Positions 1 to 13,128 of a stretch of 64,000 nt of DNA are shown here, piece after piece (the first letter of the stretch is position 1; the number at the start of each line of letters is the position of its first letter). The notes under the pieces are model-generated. The model was not told where the DNA came from. It ran no database searches and saw only the letters and a list, made by a program, of their open reading frames with translations. The stretch lies in the NCBI GenBank assembly GCA_028023455.1, contig JAQFVV010012447.1:1056001-1120000 (forward strand), in the 5' to 3' direction. This DNA is from Epiperipatus broadwayi (lineage: Eukaryota > Onychophora > Udeonychophora > Euonychophora > Peripatidae). The translations under genes were made by a program, and so were the position numbers.

Positions 1-2030
1 TTTGAATGGAAATGACCTTTTTGATGGGGGGGGGGAGATATCTATTTAATAGATAGTTTAGATTAAAAATTGCTCATTATTGATGTAATTGCAGCCAGTG
101 AATTACTCTTCCCTGCTATAATAAATATATATTTTTCTGAAGTCAAATTAATTTTAAAAAAGCTTTGGAGTACACTTCTGGAAAAGCCATAAGAAATTCA
201 TTATGGAAAGGTCTTCAGTTGGAATGCGAGACTAAAATCTAAGAAGGTATATCAGTTTTTTCATTCCCTTACCTAATTTAAACATTTGAATTAACCACCT
301 CATACTTATTAATATTTTAAAATGTATATCGATAATACTAAGCTTGCATTATTTTGTTTACTTATCATTAAGAAGGAAAATAAAATGCATGAACTTTATA
401 ATTATCTAAATAATCTACATGTGTCATATAATATCTCTTGGAAATGTGTGCAGAACAGTTTTACAGAATTTATTTTAATTTTTCACTATGTTTTATGTCT
501 TGCTTTTATAAAAGTTGAATATAAAATTTAAAGGATATGTGTATTTTAATGTATCATGCCATACTTAAATTCATTATGGAGAAATGACAGTATTTATTTA
601 TTTAGTATTCCTAAAAATAATGTTTTATGAAAAAAATAAAATATGAATTACTCTAAAATAACCAAAGGATACCACTCATTAAATATGTATTTAAATCAGA
701 TGAAAGGATGGGAATGTGGTGTTTTTCTGTTCTCTTCGATATGGATGCATTAGAAAATAAATTATTACTAATTGTGGAATTACCAACGAATTATGATGTA
801 TTAATTTGCAATATTTAAAAATAAACTATATGTATACTAGCTTATAAAATGTCAGAAAAACAAATGCTATTTAAGAAATTTATTAAGAACAATTGCTTAC
901 TTAATTTAAAAACTACTACAGAGTGAATTAAATAATTCTTGTACAACTGTAGCTAAAAATGTCTTTTATATTTCCGTCATAATAAAAATTGATTATTTAT
1001 GTATGATGTAGTAAGCTCAAGTAGCTATGTTAGAACATTGGAGATGCTAGATCATATGTACGTTATGATTATTATTATTTTTTTGGTTATCCTACAGAAA
1101 TTCATTTTATGTTCGAACTCAGTTTGGAATCTATCTCCATATCATTCAATAAACTTGGAGGAGGACTTTGTGAATGAACTTTTATTTTAAGTCAAAGAAC
1201 AAATGACTTTTGTTTCTTTATTTTTTTTTTACTTGTCGTTATCAATGTATATGATAGATAGATAGACATATTTATCATTATGTTTTGTTTATAATTTTGG
1301 GCTGTATGAACCCCTAGATCATCTCAGAAAGGGTACTCACAAATGGTGGATATGCTGGTAAAAAATTGATTTTATACAAATATGTTTTATTTTTCTTTTA
1401 CGAAGATAAAGGAAAAAAAAATATTTTTTTGTTTTATTATATTGTTAGAGAGATGTTTATATTTATTTTGTATATTTTCTTATCTCAAAGTGAGAATTCT
1501 GGCCTCTAAATCAACAAACTTATAATAGAAATAGTCTGCTAGAAATGGTAAAGAAAGCTTGTTCATAATAATTATAACTATCAAATTTTAAAAATAGTTT
1601 AAAGTTTATTCTAAATTAAAAGTTATACCATAATGTATGATTTAATTACTGTATTGCTTGCGTAATATATAACTTGGAGTTAATTTTTTTTTTGTATATT
1701 CTTATTCACATGTGTGTGTGTTTTGCACAATTATTGCATTTGCTTAATGAAGATATCAATTTATAGATATCTTATGTATAAATTTCGGATGTTGTCATAT
1801 TCTAAAGAATTGAACGGATTAGTAGGTTATCTGTATGTATTTATCTGCCAGCATGTATATGTAATGTTAGATATGTAGAAGAGCTTTGGGAATGGAAAGT
1901 AATCTGAATGCATTCTATATTTGTAGAGATAAGAGATTTTGCCTATATAGTATATTTTAATAATTTTTCCATGAATAGAGCCTAGTTTATATTATATGCA
2001 TATTATGAAGTGATAGTTTTGAAGTTAAGT
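1..2030. other. AT-rich non-coding stretch
   Basis: No gene, RNA or repeat family was recognised here. The short open frames (69 aa at 322 and 63 aa at 999) have random, phenylalanine/isoleucine-rich composition and no domain, so I do not treat them as genes. Confidence 0.5.
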
Positions 2031-2032
2031 GA

Positions 2033-2174
2033 TGTTTTCTTAAGGTCCTGGTGATGAGGAAAAATGCCACACCAATAGTATATTTCAGAATTAGATGAGT
2101 TATGTTTTCTTAAGGTCCTGGTGCTGAGGAAAAATGCCACACCAGTAGTATATTTCAGAATTAGATGAGTTATG
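2033..2174. repeat. Two-copy tandem repeat, 70-bp period
   Basis: The phrase TTTTCTTAAGGTCCTGGTG recurs 70 bp downstream, and the two copies differ at only a few positions (gatgagg versus gctgagg, ccaatag versus ccagtag). It is a recent local duplication with no coding sense. Confidence 0.85.
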
Positions 2175-3800
2175 TTGAAGTGTTAAGCAAAGAGTTTATT
2201 TGCTCCTCATGTGAATTTCCCTTGGAACGTTTTGTTTGTATAATCATGAAAATATAGCTCTGTGTTATTTAGTATGTGGCCAGATAAATAGTTAAATTAC
2301 ATTATTGATATAATATTAGTGTCTTATTATGTTGATTGGTCTACAACATTGTCCAAAATGAAGTAATTGTTTAATATTTTCTTAATGAATGGATAATGTG
2401 GGGAAAAGATTGTTTTCTATTATTGTTGCTTGGACACACACACATGTAATATAAACAATATCGCGAATATAAAAGTATAGAGTTATTGAAATTAAAAACA
2501 GAAAATATATGTTTTTGAAACATATTATATTCATTTAATACAGAATTATAAATCATCAAACCATCAGAATGAATATGATTTCATTGTTATGCGTGAAGGG
2601 TATATGTAATTGAAAACTGATTATTTAATTAGTTAGAAAAAGTGCTTTGTTGTTGGCCAAATATGTTAGTTTGATTTATCTTATTAATCAATAGAATATC
2701 ATCTCATAAATATTTATTGTGCCAATAATATAATATATTATTTAGTTAATGATATGTTTAAATGAAACGCTTAAGCAAAGCAAGTATTCCAAGTTTGAAT
2801 ATTCAAGTTTTGTTGTTAATTTTGATTTCATAAAGGTATAAATAATGTAATGTAATAGGGATAATCCAAACTGATGTTAAAGGTTTGTTTGAGAATTTAA
2901 AATTATTAAGACAAGCAGTCTTATTGTAAATAAGTATATTAAATTAAATTTCAGTGTAATAAATGATTTGTTTATTTATTAAAAACTGTGTCTTAAATTA
3001 TTCTTGTATACATTTGTGTTTCAATTTCCACATCTCCACATTTCATACATCTATTATAAAGTAGATATATTATTTTATAGTTTTAATATCAAATTTGTTG
3101 GTGTCTGACAATCTTGTTTTCTTAATCCAAACATTATAAGGAACATTTGCTACTTGATAGACATATTAGAAAGGCTGCCCAATTAATATATTTGATAGAT
3201 GATGTGAGATTAAAATACCCTATTTCTGTTATTATCTAATTGTTAAACACAGTAAAGCATTTAGTCAATTTATTTCATTACATTTTATTATAAATTAGAA
3301 TTATAAATTATGGGCTAATGTATTTTTATGTAATTCAACTGTATTTTTAAATTCCCTGAGATCTTATTGTATATTCCTTGATTGGCATTAAGGTAGCTGT
3401 TTAGATGATGATATGCCAAGTCACAGGATTGCTTAGTGATAGAATTATATCAAGCTGATATATGTTATACTTGGTTGAAGGAAGAAATTAAGTTGAAAGG
3501 ATATTTTAATAGACTGTACTAATAAACATTGTGATTCTTTATCATGCAGTTAACTAACAAAAAGGATTTACATTATATTTAATGTTTTATGGTATTTCTT
3601 CTTTCATTTACTTATAATTATATATCTTATAAACTTCCTATGACCTCCCACTGAGCTGAGCTTAATGTAGACTTAGGTAAAGAGTCTCAGTAATAATTTT
3701 GTATCAGATATGTTATTATACTGTTCTATTCATTAATAGAACTGGTGCCCTGGGCATTTACTCACATAATGTATATGAGCGGTGTTGGGAGAGTAGGCTA
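2175..3800. other. AT-rich non-coding stretch
   Basis: Nothing recognisable. It ends in a short (TA)n run (about 3802-3822) immediately upstream of a decayed hammerhead copy. Confidence 0.45.
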
Positions 3801-3831
3801 TTATATATATATATATATATATGAAGGATTA

Positions 3832-3885
3832 TGATCTGGGCCAACTAATGAGTATTGATTCAACATGAAATGCATCTTGGGAGCC
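3832..3885 (+). ncRNA. Decayed hammerhead ribozyme, family F2
   Basis: Aligns with the F2 ribozymes at 47.2 and 54.8 kb: CTAATGA (G5 changed to A), a stem II made of GTATTG and CAACAT around ATT, then GAAATGCATC followed by TTGGGAG. ATGCAT forms the tiny self-complementary stem III. The G5 change should abolish cleavage. A (TA)n run sits just upstream, as at several other F2 copies. Confidence 0.6.
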
Positions 3886-3889
3886 ATTT

Positions 3890-5540
3890 TGTTTTTATGA
3901 TGTCTTTATTCATGTGTTTTAAGACAATATATAATGGTGGTTATTGAATATATTTATAATAAATATATAAAATTTTCTGTTCTCTATAATGTTAAAATTT
4001 CAATTTTATGTAAATAGAAAAACAAAACTATATTACAAAATAAATTATTAATGAAGTTTGTGTAATTTTTAATACCAATATGAACAAAAATGAAAAAGTC
4101 CAACTTAGAGTAAGTATATACACTAATTTAAAAAAGGAAGAAGAATTGTTTTTAAGTATATGTCATATAAACAAGAGGTGTGTTAATGTCATCTTTATCA
4201 AGTTTAACTATTTAATGACTGCCAGATGGTAATGCATTTAAATTCTTATTTCCAAACTTATCTCTGTCTTTTGACTTTATTAATCAGAACTTAGGTTTTA
4301 AATCTGGAACCAATGTGTATATGCTTCTGACAAGCATCTTCAAATCATTGCCTATATCAAACTAAAATTATGAACTTCAAAACTGGGTTCAGTGAATAGA
4401 GAAAAAGAATACCTTAAGTTAGAAAAGATTTGATTTCCTGTTGATTCAAAACCTAAGTTTTTTAAAAATTTTAGATTTTTAGCTTAATAGTAATCAAAAA
4501 TTAGTGTAGTTGTCAAATTCATAACTGCACTTTGAATTCAAGTTTTTACTGATAAGGGCAAAAATCAGAAACTAGATCTGGGAATAGGATGTAAATGTAG
4601 TACCATCTAATAACCACCAATTATTCAGTTTTACTAAAGATAGAGCTTGATTAGAGAATTGCTCTTATTATATTATATTGTGCAAACTAAAGTATCAAGT
4701 GATATTTCACTGAAATTTGAATTAATAAAATTTATTTTCTTATTTCCATGATCAGATTATCACATTTCAAACCATTTATGTTTAATGCAAAAGAAAATTT
4801 GGTTTTATAGTGAAACAATTATTTCAAAAATTTAAAAATTACAGTAATTACAATAAAAAAATATTTGTTCATTTTTATATTTTCACATACAATTTTTTAT
4901 TACTTAGTGATATTTAGATATGCTATTGTACTGAGAAAATTGTGAGATATTTCATGTTTTCTAAGATAAATGACATCTGTCAAGAGTTATTCATTTACAT
5001 ATTCTTAACTTGTCAATACACAGTATATATTTTTTTTCTTTAAAAAAAATATTATTATATAAGAAGTGATGAGTTTAGGGCTGCCCAAATGATAAATGTT
5101 CCAATATAGAGTGTATGAGGACAATAAAGAATAATATAAAATGATAATGGGTTAATCAATTCTCAGGATTAATATAAAGTATGTATAAAGTATGAGCAGT
5201 TTGAAACTTCTGTATAAAATTTTAGAAGAGATTTTTTGTTCTTTTTGTTTTTCTATTTATTATTATGTTTCAACAATAAACTTCATTTGTCTTAAAAAGT
5301 TAGAAAGGCTTTTATGTAGCTTGGATTGCTGTGGTTACATGGGCAACCTGTAATCATAGGTTTATGTATACTAAAGTTCAATTTTTTTTAAAATTAGTAC
5401 ATGATTACCAGAATTTTGGATGTTGGGACTTGCTATATTTACATAATCAAACAGATTTACAGTTTTCCATATGGCAGGATAGCTTAAAGAAGACAGTTCT
5501 AAAGCTGATAAGTATGGTATTAATCATACTGCAATTTCAA
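3890..5540. other. AT-rich non-coding stretch with a possible very old foldback
   Basis: No gene. Around 4230-4600 an inverted pair is suggested (ccagatggtaatgc on one side, gtaccatctaa on the other). On the plus strand ACTGATAAGGGCAAAAATCA is followed by GAAACTAGATC and TGGGAA, and TTTTTA upstream can pair with TGGGAA. This resembles a hammerhead with G8 changed to A. The call is tentative. A similarly decayed relative lies at 49790-49890. Confidence 0.3.
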
Positions 5541-5543
5541 TTG

Positions 5544-5760
<217 letters not shown>

Positions 5761-5799
5761 GGATTTATTTTTATATGATGCTATGCATACAATTGTATA

Positions 5800-6230
<431 letters not shown>

Positions 6231-6327
6231 GCAAAACTCTCCATACAGTATTGCTACCCTGTGCCAACCAGAGTAATCAATGAATGCCAGAAAGTTTGTG
6301 CATAAAATCCCTATCTAATGCCTACTC

Positions 6328-6386
6328 ATCCAATATCCCCAGATTAGTTTCTGGCTTGTGGCCATCATCAGTGAGGAGCTGTGGAT
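6328..6386 (-). ncRNA. Hammerhead ribozyme (type I), F1, core intact
   Basis: On the minus strand the order is stem I (ATCCA outer, CCTCA inner), CTGATGA (plus 6365-6371), stem II TGGC-CACAA-GCCA, GAAA (plus 6348-6351), minimal stem III ACTAAT, H17 = C, then TGGGG and TGGAT closing stem I. Every catalytic-core position (C3 to A9, G12 to A14, UH) is present. The predicted cut lies between plus positions 6342 and 6341. A stem III this short usually works best as a dimer, which a tandem array would supply in its transcript. Activity is inferred from structure only. Confidence 0.85.
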
Positions 6387-7177
6387 TCAAGAGCACTGCA
6401 CCTAGATCTTAGGATCTAATGCAACCCTCCAGCACCCACCTTTTATCTCTACTTACCTACAAAACTATGAGAATGAAATTGAAAACACAATAATATTTTC
6501 AATCTAAGCTCAATAGCTTATATAGCATATGGGTCTGAACTCAGTTCAGCACCCATACATTTTGGTGTCTTTGGCTCATTAACAACCATAGCCACCACTA
6601 TCCTATTAGGCAGGATTGATGTTAAACCATTAAGCATCACATGATCACTATCTTATACTAGCACATAATTGTTTATAAACAAAGCAAAACTCTCCATACA
6701 GTATTGCCACCCTGTGCCAACCAGAGTAATCAATGAATGCCAGAAGGCTTGTACATAAAATCCCTATCTAATGCCTATTTATCCAATATCCCCAGATAGG
6801 GATTTTATGCACAAGCCTTCTGGCATTCATTGATTACTCTGGTTGGCACAAGATGGCAATACTGTTTGGGGAATTTTGCTTTGTTTATAAACAATTATGT
6901 GCTAGTATAAGATAATGATCATGTGATGCTTAATGATTTAACACCAATCCTGCCTAATAGGATAGTGGTGGCCATGGTTGTTAATGAGCCAAAGACACCA
7001 AAATGTATGGGTGCTGAACTAAGTTCAGACTCATATGACTATATAAGCTATTGAGCTTAGATTGAAAATATATTTTGTGTTTTCAATTTTATTCTCATAG
7101 TTTTGTAGTTAAGTAGAGATAAAAGGTGGGTGCTGGAGGGTTGCATTGATCCTAAGATCTAGGTGCAGTACTCTCAG

Positions 7178-7236
7178 ATCCAAAGCTCCTCTCTGATGAT
7201 GGCCACAAGCCAAAAACTAGTCTGGGGAAATTGGAT
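7178..7236 (+). ncRNA. Hammerhead ribozyme, F1, G12 mutated
   Basis: ATCCAA (7178-7183) pairs with TTGGAT (7231-7236). CTGATGA lies at 7193-7199 and stem II is TGGC-CACAA-GCCA. The next base, which must be G12, is A (7213), giving AAAA instead of GAAA. Stem III ACTAGT and C17 (7222) are normal. The G12 change should make this copy inactive. The fold is otherwise preserved. Confidence 0.8.
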
Positions 7237-7383
7237 GAGTAGGCATTAGATAGGGATTTTATGCACAAGCCTTCTGGCATTCATTGATTACTCTGGTTGG
7301 CACAGGGTGTCAATACTGTATGGAGAGTTTTGCTTTGTTTATAAACAATTATGTGCTAGTATGAGATAGTGATCATGTGAAAC

Positions 7384-7571
<188 letters not shown>

Positions 7572-7925
7572 ATGAGTGAGGTCTGAGTATAATTGCAATG
7601 TCTGAAGTTGGACAGTCCAAAGTCTATAGATTATGAATGTATATAAATAGACCTTAATAATTTGATGTGCCAAAAAGTCAGTATTCATGTGTGTTGGCTC
7701 TACTATGTGGCTGAGCTGATGGCTGAATGCTTAAAAACTATGTTGATTATTATGTGATGGTAAGAGCAGTGGTTGATTATAAGGTAATATGATTAGTCAT
7801 AAATGAGCTGCTTCAGCTAATTATTGATATACAATTTATACTGGTGGTGTGCTGATAATTAGTGACAGTTGGTACTGGTCTGGCAAATGTGGCTGCATAA
7901 TAATTATAGTATAATGGGTTTGGTT

Positions 7926-9240
7926 TTATTGAGGCAAGGGAATTTTTGATGGATTGGTGAAGTGAAGTGAGGAACTAGATAATTCTAAGTGAGTGTTGCA
8001 ATAGTCCATGAGGTCAGTATTCACTGGTATTAAATCAATGTCAGCTGTTTTTGATTTTTTAAGATGGTGGATTTTTTGTGGGTGGCCAGATTTTCTCTTA
8101 GTTTCATTAGGGATAAGAGGGGATAATTGAGTTAATATAGATGGGGGGATGTGGTGAAATTTTCCATAATTAGTGTGATTTTTTAAAAAAAATATTAGTG
8201 TGATTTTATTACATATAATGCATGTTTCCTGATGCATTTGACTGTTATTGTTTTCAAGGGAGATGATGGTTCAACAATGTCAGAATTGGCTGCAACAATT
8301 AAGTTGGAGGGTGTAATAGATTGAACAGTTTTGGGGTCTGGGGCTGGCTGTGTATAAAAGGAAGAAACTAAATGAGGGTGTTTATGTAGTTTGAATGTGA
8401 TATTCATAGGTAGAGTATCCAGATGTTGTGGTAGGAAGATCTAAGTAGCTACTTAGTTTTGAGATTAATATTGAAACCAGACCTTGGAGTGATGTGTGAT
8501 AATTTGTTTTTGGCCTGATTGAGAATTTGGTTGAAGTAGGTCTCTTGGTGGTTGTGGTGACAAGAAAGTCTAAGTATTTGTGCATTACATTACAAGATAA
8601 CCTCACTGTTTACATGAACAACAATAGCACTGAGGGTTTTAAGTCTCAGGTGAATAGGAACAGCATGATCTTCTGGTCTAGGATCAGAATAGGAAGAATA
8701 TTAGGATTAATATATGGCTAAATCTGTATTTAAATTCATAACAATTGGTGAGGATTGGTATAAGAATGTTCTTTAGATAGATAAATTGGATGTAATATTG
8801 CCAAATGACTGCATGAAAGCCCTGAAGTGTCTATGCAATGTAGGTATTTTTGAATACCCCACTGATGCTACTGTGTTGATTTTGGTCAACAGTTATTAAT
8901 GCAAAGTTACTAAGCATTTTTATCTGCATTTGACATCAGTCTTTTTGGTCAGTCTGGAAGAACTCTATTGCAATATATCTGGCATTTACATGTTCTGTCA
9001 CATAGTTAATTGTATCCCAAAGGTTATGCTGGATTATTGCATCATAGAGTAGTTGGTATAGAAATTTATAAAGGGAAATATTAGATTTTGTGGCTGCTAA
9101 TACAATGAACTGGGGAGAAAATTATTTGAATGTTGCAACCATTTCTCTTGAAATGCTATTATTAAATTTGTCATAAACAGTTGTTAAGAGTATCATCAGT
9201 TTAGATGATTGTGTTCTGAGATTTAATTTTCTATGGTACT
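7926..9240 (-). pseudogene. Decayed LINE ORF1 (gag-like) relic
   Basis: Read on the minus strand, the region around 8930-9060 gives ...DAIIQHNLWDTINYVTEHV then NARYIAIEFFQT. This aligns with ORF1 of the LINE at 58 kb (LKLGDAIKRLYHHP, NKHYIILEFHNV) and of the LINE at 27-32 kb (NHPNDHYIAMEFTN). Downstream frames (8606-8382, 8407-8195, 8237-7926) are serine/threonine/proline-rich with stray Cys-x2-Cys pieces (CIICNK), as expected of the rest of such an ORF1, but no complete CCHC knuckle survives. Many stops and frameshifts separate the pieces. The match of the central block is fair. Assignment of the 3' half rests mainly on position and composition. Confidence 0.5.
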
Positions 9241-10617
9241 GAAGGTAGTTTTCCAGAAATGTGGAGCAGGCTTATGAATGAATATGTTTTATTTATGCTG
9301 TTATACATTTGATCATTTTTTTAGTAATTTTAGCATATGTTTGTTTGAATTTTGAAGCTGTTTGTTTACACTGTTGTTAACAGGCATTTGAACATTGTTA
9401 TTAATCACTTTAGTATAAGTTTGGTTGAATTTTTAACTGTGAAGCTGTTTGTTTTACATTATTGTCACCAGACTGATTCAATGTTATTATTAATACCTTT
9501 AGAATATGTTTGTTTGAACATTGGACTTTGAAATTGTTTGTTAACATTACTGTCGTCAAGCACCTGGTCATGTGATGGCTTTGTTGCCATATTGTTTTTG
9601 GTGTTATAATTCAGTGATTTTATTTTATTTAAAATTTTGAATGAAAATTATAAAACAATTTTTTAAAAAAGGTATGAATTAATTGTAAATTAAAAAAAAT
9701 TTGTGGAGATAAGATTTTTACCTTATCAGGTTTAGATTTTTAGTACTTTATAAATGTAAAATGCTGGAGCTTGTTAACTTGTCTGTTAGCTAGTGAACTG
9801 CTTGATGTGGGATATTATTATTATTATTATCATCATCATCACTATTTTAAATTTCATTAAATCTTATTAAATTAAAGCTCTAATCATGAAGTTAATTTTC
9901 CATACAAATAATCTTCAGTTTGAATTGCAGTAACATAAAAATATTTTTTGCATATTTTTTTTAATTAAAAGTTACTTTCCAGATAATTAAAATAATAAAT
10001 TATTTTAAAACCGATGAAATTATTATATAAAATTAAAAAAAAAACTTACATTATCTGACTTTAATGGAATCATGTTTAAAAATATTTTTATTTTTAATCA
10101 TGAGTGTAAATACTTAAAAAAATATATATTTTTAATATCAGATGTAAAATGTATTCATAATACATTTCAAAATAATAGACATGTTTTTAAAATAAAATTA
10201 AAAAAAGCTATGGCAAGAAAACTTATTTTTCCCTCTAGGCATAATATAACAATACCCATCAAAATTTTTAAGTTACTATCTATGCTTTAGATTCGTTTCC
10301 ATTTTTTAATTACGCCTGCTATATGGGAACAAAAGTAAACACAAAAATATATAATGGAACTTATCAACACAAAATTGCATTGAAATTTCAGGAATAAGGC
10401 TGACTCAATTCCAAAACACATTATAAAATGAACCATATGGGGATTGCTATCCTGTAATCTATTTATGTAGTAAAATCACTAAGGTGGAGGCAAAGTTAAA
10501 ATTTATAATTTAACACTTATTGCAGACATTTTTGTGTTATGTAATTTTTTTAAACTTACTATCTATATATAAAAAGTTAAAATATATCAAATTTATTAAG
10601 CGTAAACAGATAATATT
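9241..10617. other. AT-rich non-coding stretch
   Basis: No gene recognised. Three related blocks of about 110 bp (around 9300, 9410 and 9500), each with TTTGTTTGAA/TTGGTTGAA followed by AAGCTGTTTGTT, suggest an old tandem repeat. A short (ATT)n(ATC)n tract lies at 9811-9841. Confidence 0.4.
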
Positions 10618-10897
10618 GTAATAACGTGAAAGCTAAAACATTCAACAGATACGCCTTGCCCATGCTTACGTGACAGCCAATAAGATGGAATAATGACATC
10701 ACATGGAACTTGAATAATGACATCACATGGAACTTGAGTTCCATGTGATGTCATTATTCCATCTTATTGGCTGTCACGTAAGCATGGGTAAGGCCTATCT
10801 GTTTGAGTTCCATGTGATGTCATTATTCCATCTTATTGGCTGTCACGTAAGCATGGGTAAGGCGTATCTGTTGAATGTTTTAGCTTTCACGTTATTA
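10618..10897. repeat. Palindrome with internal 69-bp tandem duplication
   Basis: Outer arms 10618-10710 and 10805-10897 are reverse complements over about 93 bp with one mismatch. Between them the arm segment GAGTTCCATGTGATGTCATT is repeated (10736 and 10805, period 69), and a 25-bp piece is duplicated at 10706-10733. The near-identity of the arms indicates a young rearrangement. The 82-aa open frame across it (10727-10975) only translates the duplicated unit. TGACATCA and CACGTAAG resemble cAMP-response and E-box-like sites but I have no evidence that they function. Confidence 0.85.
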
Positions 10898-12460
10898 GAA
10901 TATAAAAGTGATAATAGAATAAAAAAAATTACTAAATTCTTGAAAGGTATTCAAACATCAAAAGTGATAGGTTAAGCTTTGAGTTCATCTTTCATCAACA
11001 TTATTAAACTTTACAGAAAACTACTGCTTTAATAACTATATATTTAATAATAATTACTAATGCTTATCCTAATTTATCAACATTACTATTTATAAAAAAA
11101 ATAAATTAGACTTAAAATAAATTCTAAAAAGTAATAGAATATGTAATTTTTTAAAGATTAAATTGATATTTTTTCCCTAATATAATACATCCTTCTAGGA
11201 AACTCTAATATCAATTTTACTATCAAAGTATTAGGCATTTAAAGTATTATAGATTTTAGATAGTTTATGGATTTTTAATAACTTAAAATCTTGTCCCTAA
11301 TGACTAACAAGAACAACAAAATATATATTTTAAACAAGACAAGCCCCAATGTCACTATTTCATCCTCACTATTTCTTTTTATTCCTCATTTTTTATTTAC
11401 TATCTAAACACTTTGTTTAGGTAAAAAAAATTTTAGAAAAAAAACATGGATGCAATTCACACTCAAAACATGACATCTTTCAACCTATTATAGTTAATAT
11501 TCAGAGTAAAAGGTGAATTTATATTACATGGGCACTTAGAAGTTTGATTGTTAAAATTTCTGCTTAATCTATTATAAAGTACAATTCCTAAACCCACATG
11601 TGACTTGGGCAATAATTATCCAAAAAATAAATGTTGCACCTTTTTCAATCCTACTCATACTTTTTATCTGTATGTTTGTTGTATTTTATATGCACACAAC
11701 CAACCTCAAACAGTTAATTTATAAAATATGTAAAATACTTTCAGCCCTATTACACATCTGTAATCATTCACACCCTGAGAACAATGTGGCTTGCATGCTG
11801 CTTTATAATATTTGACAATGATAAATACAATGTACTTAAAAGAAATACCAAGAAATGGTTCAACTTATACCTATATTCACTCAACTTTTTATCCAGAAAC
11901 AACATGAACATAATCTGACCATCTACAGTTTACCTCAGTTCCCATGAACTTTCATTGTTGAAAATAAATATCTAGACTCATCAATGTTTGAACAATATCT
12001 TAAATGCATTGGAAGTAATCAGTTCAGCCATCATGTTTGGGTAACATTTGACTATGATTTTTGGTATGTATATCATCAGCAGATATAAACAATTGCCATT
12101 AGTAAGTACCTGATAATAATATCGAGAAATAATTCTTAATATTATTAACATCTCATGAAAGCTTAGCCTTTGAAAGAGAATTAAGTTTGATATATAAATA
12201 AATCAAGTACATCTATATAAAATGCTATGTTCTTCAAAATTGGATCACTTTTCAAGAAATCTGAATAACTTATTGTATTATCTGTAGTTTCATCACATGT
12301 TTACCTATATAATGTAAACTTATTTTAGTGTATATATGTTAATATTTGTATATAATTTATCCACTAAATATTTTAATATATAAAAAAATTTAATTGTTGA
12401 ACTGATAATAAAATTTTAGAACCATCTACTATTTATTAATATCATCTATATTCTTTATTA
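10898..12460. other. AT-rich non-coding stretch
   Basis: No gene, RNA or repeat family recognised. Confidence 0.45.
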
Positions 12461-12469
12461 TTTTTCACA

Positions 12470-12545
12470 ATGCTTTTTTATATCCCACTAGTGACAGTTT
12501 CAATTGCCCCAGCAATCTTCTTCAGAACTTCCACTTATATTTCCT
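12470..12545 (-). ncRNA. Hammerhead-like motif, family F6
   Basis: On the minus strand: TTCTGAAGA (core at plus 12519-12525), an extra A, then GATTGC-TGGG-GCAATT (six pairs including one G-U), GAAA (plus 12498-12501), CTGTC and ACTAGTGGG. Core letters fit CUGANGA...GAAA...UH apart from the inserted A, but I could not draw a convincing stem I. The same sequence recurs as a foldback at 41.99-42.15 kb. Confidence 0.45.
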
Positions 12546-12639
12546 AATCTTGACTATTTATTGGGTTCAAAAGATATTAAGCTCAGACATTGTTAATTAG
12601 CACTTTCAGAACTATCATGTTTTTGAGGCATAAAACGTT

Positions 12640-13030
12640 TTTAAGGAGTGTGTTATGGTTGTAAGTAAATTTATTCTTGGGTTTATTAAAAGAAAAAATT
12701 GGTGACAGATTCTTAGATAATGATCTTTTTGTTATTATTTGATTAAAAAAAGCATGTAAGATTTTCTGCTAGCAGAATAATGAATTGAATGCAGAGCTTC
12801 ATATCTAATGTTCAGATTTGAAGTAAAAATCCCAACTGTTAAAAGAAAAATGCTTGAAATAATTGATAGATTAAAGTTGTACAGGAGATACAGTCAATCA
12901 CTGATTGTTGATACTTTAGAACATTTTTGATCTTTTTAAAATACCATATGGAACTAAAAATGTTATAATGTTACTGAATCCATTAAGAGCATACTATTAT
13001 ATGATGATGATACTTTTGGTTATTGGAGAA
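12640..13030. other. Non-coding, possibly upstream part of a LINE relic
   Basis: Directly upstream of the RT relic and on the same strand. No residue pattern could be matched, so it is only a positional suggestion. Confidence 0.25.
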
Positions 13031-13036
13031 AGAATT

Positions 13037-13040
<4 letters not shown>

Positions 13041-13078
<38 letters not shown>
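13041..13078. repeat. (TA)n microsatellite
   Basis: 19 uninterrupted TA dinucleotides just ahead of the LINE RT relic. Confidence 0.97.
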
Positions 13079-13079
<1 letters not shown>

Positions 13080-13128
13080 CACACTCATTTAGATGTTTAG
13101 CTAAATGAAGACAAATGTTCTTTATAAT

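Noticed and set aside
2033-2174. A hammerhead in the 70-bp tandem repeat (CTGAGGA in the second copy)
   Set aside because: No GAAA strand or stem II follows; the match is seven bases by chance.
10727-10975. 82-aa frame with a duplicated EFHVMSLFHLIGCHVSMGKA unit
   Set aside because: The duplication is that of the palindromic DNA repeat; no protein evidence.
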